Positions 17,981 to 26,774 of a DNA stretch of 64,000 nt are shown here, piece by piece. The stretch's first letter is position 1. Each line of letters opens with the position of its first letter. This DNA is from Streptomyces sp. NBC_00239 (lineage in GTDB: Bacteria; Actinomycetota; Actinomycetes; Streptomycetales; Streptomycetaceae): positions 5,890,001-5,954,000 of the forward strand of contig NZ_CP108095.1 of assembly GCF_036194065.1 (NCBI RefSeq). The letters are read 5' to 3'. The position numbers were made by a program, and so were the translations under genes. The notes under the pieces are model-generated. The model was not told where the DNA came from, searched no databases, and saw nothing but the letters and a program-made list of their open reading frames with translations.

Positions 17981-20900
17981 GTGGCCAAGCAGCCGTTCAC
18001 GCACCTGCACGTACACACCCAGTACTCGCTGCTGGACGGTGCTGCGCGGCTCAAGGACATGTTCGCCGCGTGCAATGAAATGGGCATGTCGCACATCGCG
18101 ATGTCCGACCACGGCAACCTGCACGGCGCGTATGACTTCTTCCACACCGCGAAGAAGGCCGGGATCACCCCGATCATCGGGATCGAGGCGTACGTCGCCC
18201 CCGAGTCCCGGCGCAACAAGCGCAGGATCCAGTGGGGCCAGCCGCACCAGAAGCGGGACGACGTCTCCGGTTCCGGCGGCTACACCCACAAGACGATCTG
18301 GGCGGCCAACGCCACCGGTCTGCACAACCTCTTCCGGCTGTCCTCCGACGCGTACGCCGAGGGCTGGCTCACGAAGTGGCCGCGGATGGACAAGGAGACC
18401 ATCGCCAAGTGGTCCGAGGGCCTGATCGCCTCCACCGGCTGCCCCTCCGGCGAGGTGCAGACCCGGCTGCGGCTCGGCCAGTTCGACGAGGCCGTGCAGG
18501 CCGCCTCCGACTACAAGGACATCTTCGGCGAGGGACGCTACTTCCTGGAGCTGATGGACCACGGCATCGAGATCGAGCGCCGGGTCCGCGACGGCCTCCT
18601 GGAGATCGGCAAGAAGCTCGGCATCCCGCCGCTGGTCACCAACGACTCGCACTACACCTACGCGAGCGAGGCCGGCGCGCACGACGCCCTGCTCTGCATC
18701 CAGACCGGCAAGAACCTCTCCGACCCCGACCGCTTCCGCTTCGACGGCTCCGGCTACTACCTGAAGTCGACCGACGAGATGTACGCGATCGACTCCTCGG
18801 ACGCCTGGCAGGAGGGCTGCGCCAACACCCGCCTCGTCGCCGAGCAGGTCGAGACCGAGGGCATGTTCCAGTTCCGGAACCTGATGCCGAAGTTCGACAT
18901 CCCGGAGGGCTACACCGAGGTCACCTGGTTCCGCGAGGAGACCATGCGGGGCATGCACCGCCGGTTCCCCGGCGGCATCCCCGAGGACCGCATGAAGCAG
19001 GTCGAGTACGAGATGGACACGATCATCTCGATGGGCTTCCCCGGCTACTTCCTCGTGGTCGCCGACTTCATCATGTGGGCCAAGAACCAGGGGATCGCGG
19101 TCGGCCCCGGCCGCGGCTCCGCCGCCGGCTCGATCGTCGCGTACGCCATGGGCATCACCGACCTCGACCCCATCCCGCACGGCCTGATCTTCGAGCGGTT
19201 CCTGAACCCCGAACGCGTCTCCATGCCCGATGTCGACATCGACTTCGACGAGCGCAGGCGCGTCGAGGTGATCCGGTACGTGACCGAGAAGTACGGCGCC
19301 GACAAGGTCGCCATGATCGGCACCTACGGCACCATCAAGGCCAAGAACGCGATCAAGGACTCCGCGCGCGTCCTGGGCTACCCGTACGCCATGGGCGACC
19401 GGCTCACCAAGGCCATGCCCGCCGACGTCCTCGGCAAGGGCATCCCGCTCTCCGGCATCCTCGACCCGCAGCACCCGCGGTACAGCGAGGCCGGCGAGAT
19501 CCGCTCGATGTACGAGAACGAGCCCGACGTGAAGAAGGTCATCGACACCGCCCGCGGTGTGGAGGGCCTGGTCCGCCAGATGGGCGTGCACGCCGCCGGC
19601 GTGATCATGTCCAGCGAGACGATCACCGACCACGTACCCGTCTGGGTGCGGCACACCGACGGCGTCACCATCACCCAGTGGGACTACCCGAGCTGCGAGT
19701 CGCTCGGCCTGCTGAAGATGGACTTCCTCGGCCTGCGCAACCTCACGATCATGGACGACGCCGTCAAGATGGTGAAGGCCAACAAGGGGATCGACATCGA
19801 CCTCCTGGCCCTCCCGCTCGACGACCCCAAGACGTTCGAACTGCTCGGCCGCGGCGACACCCTCGGCGTGTTCCAGTTCGACGGCGGGCCCATGCGCTCC
19901 CTGCTGCGCCTGATGAAGCCCGACAACTTCGAAGACATCTCCGCCGTGTCGGCCCTCTACCGGCCCGGCCCGATGGGCATGAACTCGCACACGAACTACG
20001 CGCTGCGCAAGAACAAGCAGCAGGAGATCACCCCGATCCACCCGGAGCTCGAAGAGCCGCTGCGCGAGGTCCTCGACGTCACCTACGGCCTCATCGTCTA
20101 CCAGGAGCAGGTCCAGAAGGCCGCCCAGATCATCGCCGGCTACTCGCTCGGCGAGGCCGACATCCTGCGCCGCGTGATGGGCAAGAAGAAGCCCGAGGAA
20201 CTGGCGAAGAACTTCGTCATCTTCGAGGCCGGCGCCAAGAGCAAGGGCTTCAGCGACGCGGCGATCAAGGCCCTGTGGGACGTCCTGGTCCCCTTCGCCG
20301 GCTACGCCTTCAACAAGGCCCACTCCGCCGCGTACGGCCTGGTCTCGTACTGGACCGCCTACCTCAAGGCGAACTTCCCGGCCGAGTACATGGCCGGCCT
20401 GCTCACCTCGGTCAAGGACGACAAGGACAAGTCCGCGATCTACCTGAACGAGTGCCGCCGGATGGGCATCAAGGTGCTCCCGCCGAACGTGAACGAGTCG
20501 GAGTCGAACTTCGCCGCCCAGGGCGACGACGTGATCCTCTTCGGCCTCACCGCGGTGCGCAACGTCGGGCAGAACGTCGTGGACTCGATCATCAAGTGCC
20601 GGAAGGCGAAGGGGAAGTACAGCTCCTTCCCCGACTTCCTGGACAAGGTCGAGGCCGTCGTCTGCAACAAGCGCACCGTCGAGTCGCTGATCAAGGCCGG
20701 CGCCTTCGACGAGATGGGCCACACCCGCAAGGGCCTCGTCGCCCACCACGAGCCGATGATCGACAACGTGGTGGCGGTCAAGCGCAAGGAGGCCGAGGGG
20801 CAGTTCGACCTGTTCGGCGGCATGGGCGACGAGGAGAGCAGCGAGCCGGGCTTCGGCCTCGACGTCGAGTTCTCCGACGTCGAGTGGGAGAAGTCCTACC

Positions 20901-21520
20901 TGCTCGCCCAGGAGCGCGAGATGCTCGGCCTCTACGTCTCCGACCACCCGCTGTTCGGCCTGGAGCACGTCCTCTCGGACAAGACGGACGCCGGGATCTC
21001 GCAGCTCACCGGCGGTGAGCACGGCGACGGCGCGGTGGTCACCATCGGCGGCATCATCTCGGGCCTCCAGCGCAAGATGACCAAGCAGGGCAACGCCTGG
21101 GCGATCGCCACCGTCGAGGACCTGGCCGGCTCGATCGAATGCATGTTCTTCCCCGCCACCTACCAGCTGGTCTCCACCCAGCTCGTCGAGGACACCGTCG
21201 TCTTCGTCAAGGGCCGCCTCGACAAGCGCGAGGACGTCCCCCGGCTGGTCGCGATGGAGATGATGGTCCCCGACCTGTCCTCCGCGGGCACCAACGCACC
21301 CGTGGTGCTCACCATCCCCACGGTCAAGGTGACCCCGCCGATGGTCACCCGGCTCGGCGAGATCCTCCGCCACCACAAGGGCAACACCGAGGTGCGGATC
21401 AAGCTCCAGGGGCCGCGCAGCACCACCGTGCTGCGGCTCGACCGGCACCGGGTGCAGCCCGACCCGGCCCTGTTCGGCGACCTGAAGGTGCTGCTCGGCC
21501 CGTCCTGCCTGGCCGGCTGA
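17981..21520 (+). CDS. dnaE: DNA polymerase III alpha subunit (DnaE1)
   Basis: Replicative polymerase of the chromosome; 1179 aa, the normal size for actinobacterial DnaE1. The N-terminal PHP domain (FTHLHVHTQYSLLDG, MSDHGNLHGAYDF) probably carries metal-dependent 3'-5' exonuclease activity in this group. The polymerase core has GPGRGSAAGS and the catalytic aspartates in PDVDIDFDERRR (about residues 415-425), followed by thumb, fingers and a tandem HhH region. The OB fold near the C-terminus (GGIISGLQRKMTKQGNAWA) binds single-stranded DNA. The GTG at 17981 is fixed by CCGGAGGTC upstream. A TAGACT -10-like hexamer lies at 17923-17928. Transcription ends at the hairpin at 21558. Confidence 0.98.
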   Translation: MAKQPFTHLHVHTQYSLLDGAARLKDMFAACNEMGMSHIAMSDHGNLHGAYDFFHTAKKAGITPIIGIEAYVAPESRRNKRRIQWGQPHQKRDDVSGSGGYTHKTIWAANATGLHNLFRLSSDAYAEGWLTKWPRMDKETIAKWSEGLIASTGCPSGEVQTRLRLGQFDEAVQAASDYKDIFGEGRYFLELMDHGIEIERRVRDGLLEIGKKLGIPPLVTNDSHYTYASEAGAHDALLCIQTGKNLSDPDRFRFDGSGYYLKSTDEMYAIDSSDAWQEGCANTRLVAEQVETEGMFQFRNLMPKFDIPEGYTEVTWFREETMRGMHRRFPGGIPEDRMKQVEYEMDTIISMGFPGYFLVVADFIMWAKNQGIAVGPGRGSAAGSIVAYAMGITDLDPIPHGLIFERFLNPERVSMPDVDIDFDERRRVEVIRYVTEKYGADKVAMIGTYGTIKAKNAIKDSARVLGYPYAMGDRLTKAMPADVLGKGIPLSGILDPQHPRYSEAGEIRSMYENEPDVKKVIDTARGVEGLVRQMGVHAAGVIMSSETITDHVPVWVRHTDGVTITQWDYPSCESLGLLKMDFLGLRNLTIMDDAVKMVKANKGIDIDLLALPLDDPKTFELLGRGDTLGVFQFDGGPMRSLLRLMKPDNFEDISAVSALYRPGPMGMNSHTNYALRKNKQQEITPIHPELEEPLREVLDVTYGLIVYQEQVQKAAQIIAGYSLGEADILRRVMGKKKPEELAKNFVIFEAGAKSKGFSDAAIKALWDVLVPFAGYAFNKAHSAAYGLVSYWTAYLKANFPAEYMAGLLTSVKDDKDKSAIYLNECRRMGIKVLPPNVNESESNFAAQGDDVILFGLTAVRNVGQNVVDSIIKCRKAKGKYSSFPDFLDKVEAVVCNKRTVESLIKAGAFDEMGHTRKGLVAHHEPMIDNVVAVKRKEAEGQFDLFGGMGDEESSEPGFGLDVEFSDVEWEKSYLLAQEREMLGLYVSDHPLFGLEHVLSDKTDAGISQLTGGEHGDGAVVTIGGIISGLQRKMTKQGNAWAIATVEDLAGSIECMFFPATYQLVSTQLVEDTVVFVKGRLDKREDVPRLVAMEMMVPDLSSAGTNAPVVLTIPTVKVTPPMVTRLGEILRHHKGNTEVRIKLQGPRSTTVLRLDRHRVQPDPALFGDLKVLLGPSCLAG

Positions 21521-21557
21521 CCGGCCCGCGGCCCGCCGTACGGGCCGCCGTCACGCG

Positions 21558-21594
21558 CCGAGGGGCGCGCCCGCGATGCGGGCGCGCCCCTCGG
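21558..21594. terminator. Bidirectional terminator between dnaE and the 55-aa gene
   Basis: A 17-base perfect GC-rich stem with a GAT loop lies 38 bases after dnaE and 18 bases before the stop of the convergent small gene. Confidence 0.85.
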
Positions 21595-21611
21595 GGGTTC
21601 CACGGCCGGCG

Positions 21612-21779
21612 TCAGTTGTGGCCGAAGCGCTTCTGCTTGCTCTTGCGCGCCATGTCCATCGGACTCGGGGCGGACGACGACGGCTCGGACACCGACTCGG
21701 CCGAACTCTTCGACTGCTCCTGCGGGGCGGTGCGGTTCTGGGACTTGCTCTCGTGCTGACGGTTCTTGTTCTTGGCCAT
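21612..21779 (-). CDS. Small hydrophilic basic protein, 55 aa
   Basis: A 55-codon gene on the minus strand that starts MAKNKNRQHESKSQNRTAPQ and ends RKSKQKRFGHN. The product is almost entirely polar, rich in Ser, Lys, Gln and Glu, with no hydrophobic segment, so it is probably disordered and nucleic-acid or ribosome associated. It has a clean Shine-Dalgarno (GGAGG, 6 bases before the ATG), its own terminator downstream, and no conflicting gene. I recall similar short proteins next to dnaE in other Streptomyces but know of no assigned function. Confidence 0.75.
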   Translation of the reverse strand: MAKNKNRQHESKSQNRTAPQEQSKSSAESVSEPSSSAPSPMDMARKSKQKRFGHN

Positions 21780-21860
21780 GGGAAGCCTCCGTGGGGGGTG
21801 TAGGGGCCAGGGCCGCCTTCACACTCACATACCACCATAGACCGCGCATTTTGGATCATT

Positions 21861-21880
21861 ACTATGCGTAACTATGCGTA
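21861..21880. repeat. Tandem decamer ACTATGCGTA x2 in a divergent promoter region
   Basis: ACTATGCGTA occurs twice back to back, one helical turn apart, between the minus-strand small gene and the plus-strand NYN gene. On the minus strand each copy contains CATAGT, which fits a -10. The sequence is AT-rich compared with its surroundings. It may be an operator or overlapping promoters. Confidence 0.6.
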
Positions 21881-21995
21881 GTCGGGGGAACCGCAGGATC
21901 CGCCACGCCGATGATCGAGTTCCGGCCGTCAACGCCCTTACGGTCGGGCAGACTCGGGGAAAACCTGGATCGCTCCCCGGAAGAGGGTGGAACGC

Positions 21996-23321
21996 GTGGA
22001 CCGCTGCGTCGTCCTGGTGGACGCCGGCTATCTGCTGGGCGCCGCCGCGAGCCTCCTGGCGGGAGAGCCCTCCCGCTCGCGCATCACCGTCGACCACGCC
22101 GCCCTCATCCAGGGGCTGCGCGAACGCGCCGAGGCCGACACCGAGCGCCCGCTGCTGCGGATCTACTGGTTCGACGGCGCACCCGACCGGGTGCCCCAGC
22201 CCGAGCACCGGCGACTGCGCGTGATGCCCCGGGTCACCGTCCGGCTCGGCGCCTTGACCCGCAGCGACGGCCGCTGGGCCCAGAAGGGCGTCGACGCGGC
22301 CATGCACGCCGAGCTCACCGAGCTGGCCAGAAACCGCGCCTGCTCGGACGTGGTCCTGGTGACCGGCGACGGCGACCTGCTGCCCGGCCTGATGTCCGCC
22401 AAGGAACACGGCGTCGCCGTCCACCTGTGGGCCGTCCAGGCCGCCGACGGCGACTACAACCAGTCCGAGGACCTGGTCGCCGAAGCCGACGAGCGCCGGG
22501 TGCTCGACCGGGCCTGGATCACCCGGGCGGTCCGCGCCAAGGACCTCGCCGGGATCTGCGCCCCGCCGCCGGCGCCCCGCCCCGAGATCGCCGCGATCCT
22601 CTCCGCCCCGCTGCCCGAGGCGGCCCTCGCCGAAGCCGCCCGCAACGGCGCCGCCCCCGCGCCCGCCCCCGCCGACAACCCGCCCGGCGGGCCCGCCACC
22701 ACCGCCGCCAAGGGCGTACCCACCCCCAAGGACCTCGCCGGGCTGCGCGCCCACGCGCCCGTCCCCGGGCCGCAGACCGCCCAGCCCAGCGGCACGGCCA
22801 CCCTGCGCTGGTCCTCCGACCGGGGCTGGATCGAACGCGGTGGCCCGCTCGGCGAACCGGCCGAGACCGCCTCCCTGCCCACCCTCGCCCAGCTGACCAG
22901 CGCCGAGCAGCGCTGGGCGGACCGCGAGGAGGACATCACCACCGTCGGCGGTGACCCGTTCGAGGTCGGCCAGGTGTTCGCCCGGCGCTGGATGGAACGC
23001 CTGCCCGAAACGGTGCACCTGCAGAAGCTCGCCACCATGTACCCGCGGATCCCGCACCGCATCGACGGCGAACTGCTGCGGTACGCGGCGCGGTTCGGGC
23101 TGCTCGCGCACAAGGACGACCAGATCGACGAGCACGACCGGTATGCGATCCGGGCCGGGTTCTGGCGCGAGATCGATGTGCGGGCCGCCGCGGAGCATGT
23201 GGGTGCGGGGGCGCCCGGGGCCGCCGGGGCGGCCGTTCCCGGGGCCGCGACCGGTGAGCGGGCCGCGGAGAAGAGCCTGGACAGGGCCGCCGAGAAGGTC
23301 ACGGGCGACCTGCCCGAATAA
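21996..23321 (+). CDS. NYN (PIN-like) domain protein, putative RNase
   Basis: A 441-aa protein. The N-terminal NYN domain (about residues 1-165) shows the acidic residues expected for metal-dependent ribonuclease activity: VLVDAGYLLG, QKGVDAAM and VTGDGDLLPG. A Pro/Ala-rich linker (about 195-250) leads to a C-terminal domain of about 150 residues (WADREEDITTVGG onward, with QKLATMYPRIPHRID) that resembles the OST-HTH/LOTUS type of RNA-binding domain found with NYN nucleases; this last point is tentative. The GTG at 21996 is preferred over one 9 bases upstream because GGAAGAGG then sits 9 bases before the start. The RNA target is unknown. Confidence 0.82.
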   Translation: MDRCVVLVDAGYLLGAAASLLAGEPSRSRITVDHAALIQGLRERAEADTERPLLRIYWFDGAPDRVPQPEHRRLRVMPRVTVRLGALTRSDGRWAQKGVDAAMHAELTELARNRACSDVVLVTGDGDLLPGLMSAKEHGVAVHLWAVQAADGDYNQSEDLVAEADERRVLDRAWITRAVRAKDLAGICAPPPAPRPEIAAILSAPLPEAALAEAARNGAAPAPAPADNPPGGPATTAAKGVPTPKDLAGLRAHAPVPGPQTAQPSGTATLRWSSDRGWIERGGPLGEPAETASLPTLAQLTSAEQRWADREEDITTVGGDPFEVGQVFARRWMERLPETVHLQKLATMYPRIPHRIDGELLRYAARFGLLAHKDDQIDEHDRYAIRAGFWREIDVRAAAEHVGAGAPGAAGAAVPGAATGERAAEKSLDRAAEKVTGDLPE

Positions 23322-23806
23322 CCCCCGCCGGGGTGCGGCCCCAGCCTGGCCGACGCCCATTCCAGCCTCGCCGGCGCGCTGGGGTGCAACTTCCAGCCTC
23401 GCCGGCGTTTGAGGCGCGGGGTTTGGGGCGGAGCCCCAAGGGCAACCCGGCTCCCGCCGGGTACCGGGCTCTGCCCGGACCCGCTCCTCAAGCGCCGGAG
23501 GGGCTGAAGGGTGCGGGCAGCCGGAGGGGCTGGAGGGTGCGGGCGCCGGAGGGGCTGGAGGGTGCGGGGGGTTGCCGGGCTCCGCCCGGACCCGCGCCTC
23601 AAACGCCGGCGAGGCTGGATGTCGCCGCCCAAGGTACGGCGTGGCGCCCGGGCAGCCGGCGAGGCTGGAGGCCGCGGCACAGGTCGGCCGGCGAGGCTGG
23701 GTGGCAGGCGCCGGCGACTGAAATGGGGTGTCGTCCGGAGGGGGGTGGAGGCGGCGGGGTGGGGTGGGGGGTCGGACCCGCGGGCGTCGCGGGCGGCTGA
23801 GACGCG
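23322..23806. repeat. Intergenic repeat cluster with a G-rich 3' end
   Basis: About 485 bases without a gene. A full left arm (CCAGCCTCGCCGGCGTTTGA, continuing to 23419) begins at 23392. A degenerate inverted right arm (CCTCAAGCGCCGGAGGGGCT) lies at about 23487-23506. Another full core (GCCTCAAACGCCGGCGAGGC) sits at 23596-23615. Several shorter fragments reading CCGGCGAGGCTGG or GGAGGGGCTG surround them. The last 70 bases are G-rich, with four G-runs at 23741-23771. No coding signal is evident. Confidence 0.75.
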
Positions 23807-23820
23807 TAGGCTGCTCCCTC
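23807..23820 (+). promoter_or_regulatory. -10 hexamer before the ABC ATPase gene
   Basis: TAGGCT (23807-23812) ends 8 bases before the GTG at 23821, and no Shine-Dalgarno is present. The arrangement suggests a leaderless or near-leaderless transcript. Confidence 0.45.
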
Positions 23821-24879
23821 GTGAGCACGGGCACAGCAGAGGCGGGACACGCCGCGGGACACGGCGACCGGACCCCCGGGGCAGGGGCCGTCGAGCCGTT
23901 CGCCGTGGTCTGCACGGTGTCCGAACTGGTCAAGTCGTACCCCGCCGCGCGCGGCGGCCGCGGCACCCCGGCGCTGCCCGCGGTCCGGGCCACGGACGGC
24001 ATCTCCCTGGAGATCCGGCGCGGCGAGATCTTCGGACTGCTCGGCCCCAACGGCGCCGGCAAGTCCACCCTGGTCCGCCAGCTGACCGGGCTGATGCGGC
24101 CCGACTCCGGCTCCGTACGCCTCCTCGGCCACGACATCGTGCGCCACCCTGAGCGCGCCTCCCGGCTGCTCGCCTACCTCGGCCAGGAATCCACCGCGCT
24201 CGACGAGCTGACCGTCGCCCTGGCCGCCGAGACCACCGGCCGGCTGCGCGGCCTGGACGCACGGACCGCCCGCGCCGAGCGCGACGCCGTCCTCGAGGAG
24301 CTGGGCCTCGGCGAGATCGCCGACCGGCCCCTGAAGAAGCTCTCCGGCGGCCAGCGCCGCCTCGCCTGCTTCGCCGCCGCGCTCGTCGGCGAACGCCCCG
24401 TCCTCGTCCTCGACGAACCCACCACCGGCATGGACCCGGTCGCCCGGCGGGCCGTGTGGAACGCGGTGGACCGCCGCCGCGCCCGGCACGGCGCGACCGT
24501 CGTCCTCGTCACCCACAACGTCATCGAGGCCGAGACCGTCCTCGACCGGGTCGCCGTCGTCGACCGCGGCCGGGTCATCGCCTGCGACACCCCCGCCGGA
24601 CTCAAGGCGCAGGTCGCCGACGAGGTCCGGCTGGAGCTGGTGTGGCGCGAGGCCCCGCCGATGCACGTCCCCGAGGTCGCCGCACTGCGACCGGCGGCCA
24701 CCGAGGCCGGCCGCCGCTGGGTGCTGCGGATGGGCCCCGACGAGGCCCGGGCCGCGGTCGCCGCGGTCACCGGCGGCCCCGCCTTCGCCGCCCTCGACGA
24801 TTTCACCCTGGCCACCCCGAGCCTGGAGGACGTCTACCTCGCGCTCGGCGGCCGTACGAAGGGCCTGGTCAAGACGTGA
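23821..24879 (+). CDS. ABC-2 type transporter, ATP-binding protein
   Basis: A 352-aa ATPase of the drug/antibiotic exporter class. An unusual N-tail of about 40 residues precedes the nucleotide-binding domain. Walker A is GLLGPNGAGKST (about residues 75-86), the signature motif KLSGGQRR (about 174-181), and Walker B VLVLDEPTTGMDP followed by the switch TH. A C-terminal extension of about 90 residues is typical of DrrA-like proteins. It overlaps the permease gene by 4 bases, so the two form one transporter. The substrate is unknown. Confidence 0.92.
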   Translation: MSTGTAEAGHAAGHGDRTPGAGAVEPFAVVCTVSELVKSYPAARGGRGTPALPAVRATDGISLEIRRGEIFGLLGPNGAGKSTLVRQLTGLMRPDSGSVRLLGHDIVRHPERASRLLAYLGQESTALDELTVALAAETTGRLRGLDARTARAERDAVLEELGLGEIADRPLKKLSGGQRRLACFAAALVGERPVLVLDEPTTGMDPVARRAVWNAVDRRRARHGATVVLVTHNVIEAETVLDRVAVVDRGRVIACDTPAGLKAQVADEVRLELVWREAPPMHVPEVAALRPAATEAGRRWVLRMGPDEARAAVAAVTGGPAFAALDDFTLATPSLEDVYLALGGRTKGLVKT

Positions 24880-25712
24880 GCCTTCCCGCCTCCGCCGCCG
24901 TTCCCGCCGCCCCGGCGCCCGTACCGGCGGCGCTCGACGACGAAGCCACGGAGCCGGCCGCCGCGCTCGCCCCGCGGGCCCGGCTGTTCCCCGCGCTGGC
25001 CGCCGTCTACCGCGCGCAGCTGTCCCGGGCCCGGGTGGCCCGCATCCCGCTGCTGTTCGTCGCCACCTTCCAGTCCGTCGGGATCATGGTCCTGATGCGC
25101 GGGGTGGTGGACGGCGGCAGCGAGGCGCGCGCCGTGGTCGCCGGCTCCTCCGTCCTCGTCGTCGCCTTCGTGGCGCTCAACCTGCTGGCCCAGTACTTCG
25201 GCCAGCTGCGCGCCTCCGGGGGCCTCGACCACTACGCCACCCTGCCGGTGCCGCCCGCCGCGGTGGTGCTCGGCGCGGCCGGCGCGTACGCCTCCTTCAC
25301 CGTGCCCGGCACGCTCGTGACGGCCGTGTTCGGCTGCGTGCTCTTCGGGCTGCCGATGGGCGGACTGTGGATCCTGGCGGCCGTGGTCCCGCTGGCCGGG
25401 GCGGCCCTCGCAGGCCTCGGCGCGGCGCTCGGGCTGCTCGCCCCCCGCCAGGAGCTGGCCACGCTGGCCGGGCAGCTCGGCATGTCGGCGGCGCTGCTGC
25501 TGGGCGTGCTGCCGCCCGAGCGGATGCCGTCGGTGATCGTGTGGGCCCGCGACCTGCTGCCGTCCACGTACGGGGTCGAGGCCTTCGCCCACACCTTCGC
25601 GCCGCACCCCGACTGGGCCGTGGTCGCCGCCGACCTGGCGGTCTGCGCGGCCGTCGGCGTCCTCTCGCTGGCCCTCGCCACCTGGGCGTACCGGCGGGCA
25701 GCGGTCCGCTGA
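24876..25712 (+). CDS. ABC-2 type transporter, permease protein
   Basis: A 278-aa membrane partner of the preceding ATPase. A Pro/Ala-rich cytoplasmic N-tail of about 45 residues precedes six hydrophobic segments (about residues 58-78, 88-110, 130-155, 160-185, 195-215 and 245-268). The segment LLPSTYGVEAF before the last helix is characteristic of the ABC2 membrane family. The GTG start overlaps the ATPase stop (GTGA). The pair should export a small molecule, possibly a toxic or self-made compound. Confidence 0.9.
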   Translation: MSLPASAAVPAAPAPVPAALDDEATEPAAALAPRARLFPALAAVYRAQLSRARVARIPLLFVATFQSVGIMVLMRGVVDGGSEARAVVAGSSVLVVAFVALNLLAQYFGQLRASGGLDHYATLPVPPAAVVLGAAGAYASFTVPGTLVTAVFGCVLFGLPMGGLWILAAVVPLAGAALAGLGAALGLLAPRQELATLAGQLGMSAALLLGVLPPERMPSVIVWARDLLPSTYGVEAFAHTFAPHPDWAVVAADLAVCAAVGVLSLALATWAYRRAAVR

Positions 25713-25734
25713 CGCCGGGTCCGGCGTCACCTGG

Positions 25735-25746
25735 CACGATGTGGGG
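25735..25746 (+). promoter_or_regulatory. -10 hexamer for a leaderless transcript at 25747
   Basis: CACGAT (25735-25740) is followed by 6 bases and the GTG at 25747. This is the same hexamer and spacing as before the hydrolase gene at 11239. Confidence 0.5.
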
Positions 25747-26481
25747 GTGACCGAAGCCTTCGCCCCGCCGCCGCCCGTGCCCGTCCCGGACGAGCAGGAC
25801 CGGCCGCCGACGCCGTCCGTCGCCCAGGACCTCAAGGACGGCGCCGTCGTCATGCTGGCCGTCGCGTTCTCGGGGCTGCTGCTCGGCCTGCTGTGGGCCT
25901 GGCTGGCACCGCGCGTGCAGTACGTCTCCAACGGTGAGGCGGTCTTCCTGCGCGACACCGAGAACGAGGGGCGGATCGGCGCCGACGGCACGTTCTTCCT
26001 GATCGCGCTGGGGCTCGGCATCCTCAGCGGGGTCGTGGTCTTCCTGGCGCGCCGGAGCGGCGGGGTCGCCGTGGTGATGGGTCTGTCCTTCGGATCCGTG
26101 CTCGCCGCGCTGCTCGGGTGGCGGTTCGGCCTGTGGCTCGGCCCGTCCCGCGACGTCGTGGCCGCCGCGCGGGCCGTCGGCAAGGACGTTCCCTTCGACG
26201 CGCCGTTGCAGTTGCTGGCGTACGGGGTGTTGTTGGCGTGGCCGATGGCGGCCGTGGCCGTGCATCTGGGGCTGGTCGGGGTGTTCGGGCCGCGCGAGCC
26301 GGAGCCGGCCCCGGCCTGGGACGCCGGCTACCCCCCGCCCTACGCCCACCCCGTCGAGCCCGCCCAGGCCCCCGACGCGGCTGCCGATGCGGGCCGTGCC
26401 GCCGACGCCGCCCCGGATGCGGGCCGTGCCGCCGGGTCCGCGGACGTCACCGCGCCCCCCACCGACACCCCGCCCCGCTGA
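25747..26481 (+). CDS. Small integral membrane protein, DUF2567-like
   Basis: A 244-aa membrane protein with a Pro-rich N-tail, four hydrophobic segments (about residues 32-54, 88-106, 112-132 and 155-180), and a disordered Pro/Ala/Asp-rich C-terminus. That tail includes two near-identical blocks reading DAGRAADAAP and DAGRAAGSA. The block VFLRDTENEGRIGADGTFFL matches what I remember of the DUF2567 family found in Streptomyces. Function is unknown. The start at 25747 is chosen over a GTG 6 bases upstream because of the leaderless -10 spacing. It may be co-transcribed with the ABC genes, only 34 bases upstream. Confidence 0.7.
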   Translation: MTEAFAPPPPVPVPDEQDRPPTPSVAQDLKDGAVVMLAVAFSGLLLGLLWAWLAPRVQYVSNGEAVFLRDTENEGRIGADGTFFLIALGLGILSGVVVFLARRSGGVAVVMGLSFGSVLAALLGWRFGLWLGPSRDVVAAARAVGKDVPFDAPLQLLAYGVLLAWPMAAVAVHLGLVGVFGPREPEPAPAWDAGYPPPYAHPVEPAQAPDAAADAGRAADAAPDAGRAAGSADVTAPPTDTPPR

Positions 26482-26774
26482 CCCCGCCCACCCCGCCACC
26501 GGGCGCGGCTGATCCCGCGCACCCGGCCGCCCGGCGCCGCTGACCCCGCGCACCCTTCAGCCCCTCCGGCGTTTGAGGAGCGGGTCCGGGCGGAGCCCGG
26601 TGCCCGGCGGAGCCGGGTTGCAGCCTTGGGGCTCCGCCTCAAACCCCGCGCCTCAAACGCCGGCGAGGCTGGATTTCCGGCACGCAGCGCCGACAAGCCC
26701 GGGTGGTGCACCCCCAAGGCGTCGGCGAAGGCCGGGGGTTGCCGGCCGAGGCGCCGGGCGGGCCCACGGCCGGG
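26482..26774. repeat. Intergenic repeat region between convergent genes
   Basis: A degenerate left arm (CAGCCCCTCCGGCGTTTGAG) begins at about 26558. A full right arm (GCCTCAAACGCCGGCGAGGCTGGA) lies at 26650-26673, in inverted orientation to it. Between them are short GC-rich hairpin-forming stretches such as CCCGGTGCCCGGCGGAGCC. The element sits between the stops of the DUF2567-like gene and the ybaK-like gene. Nothing coding is evident. Confidence 0.7.
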
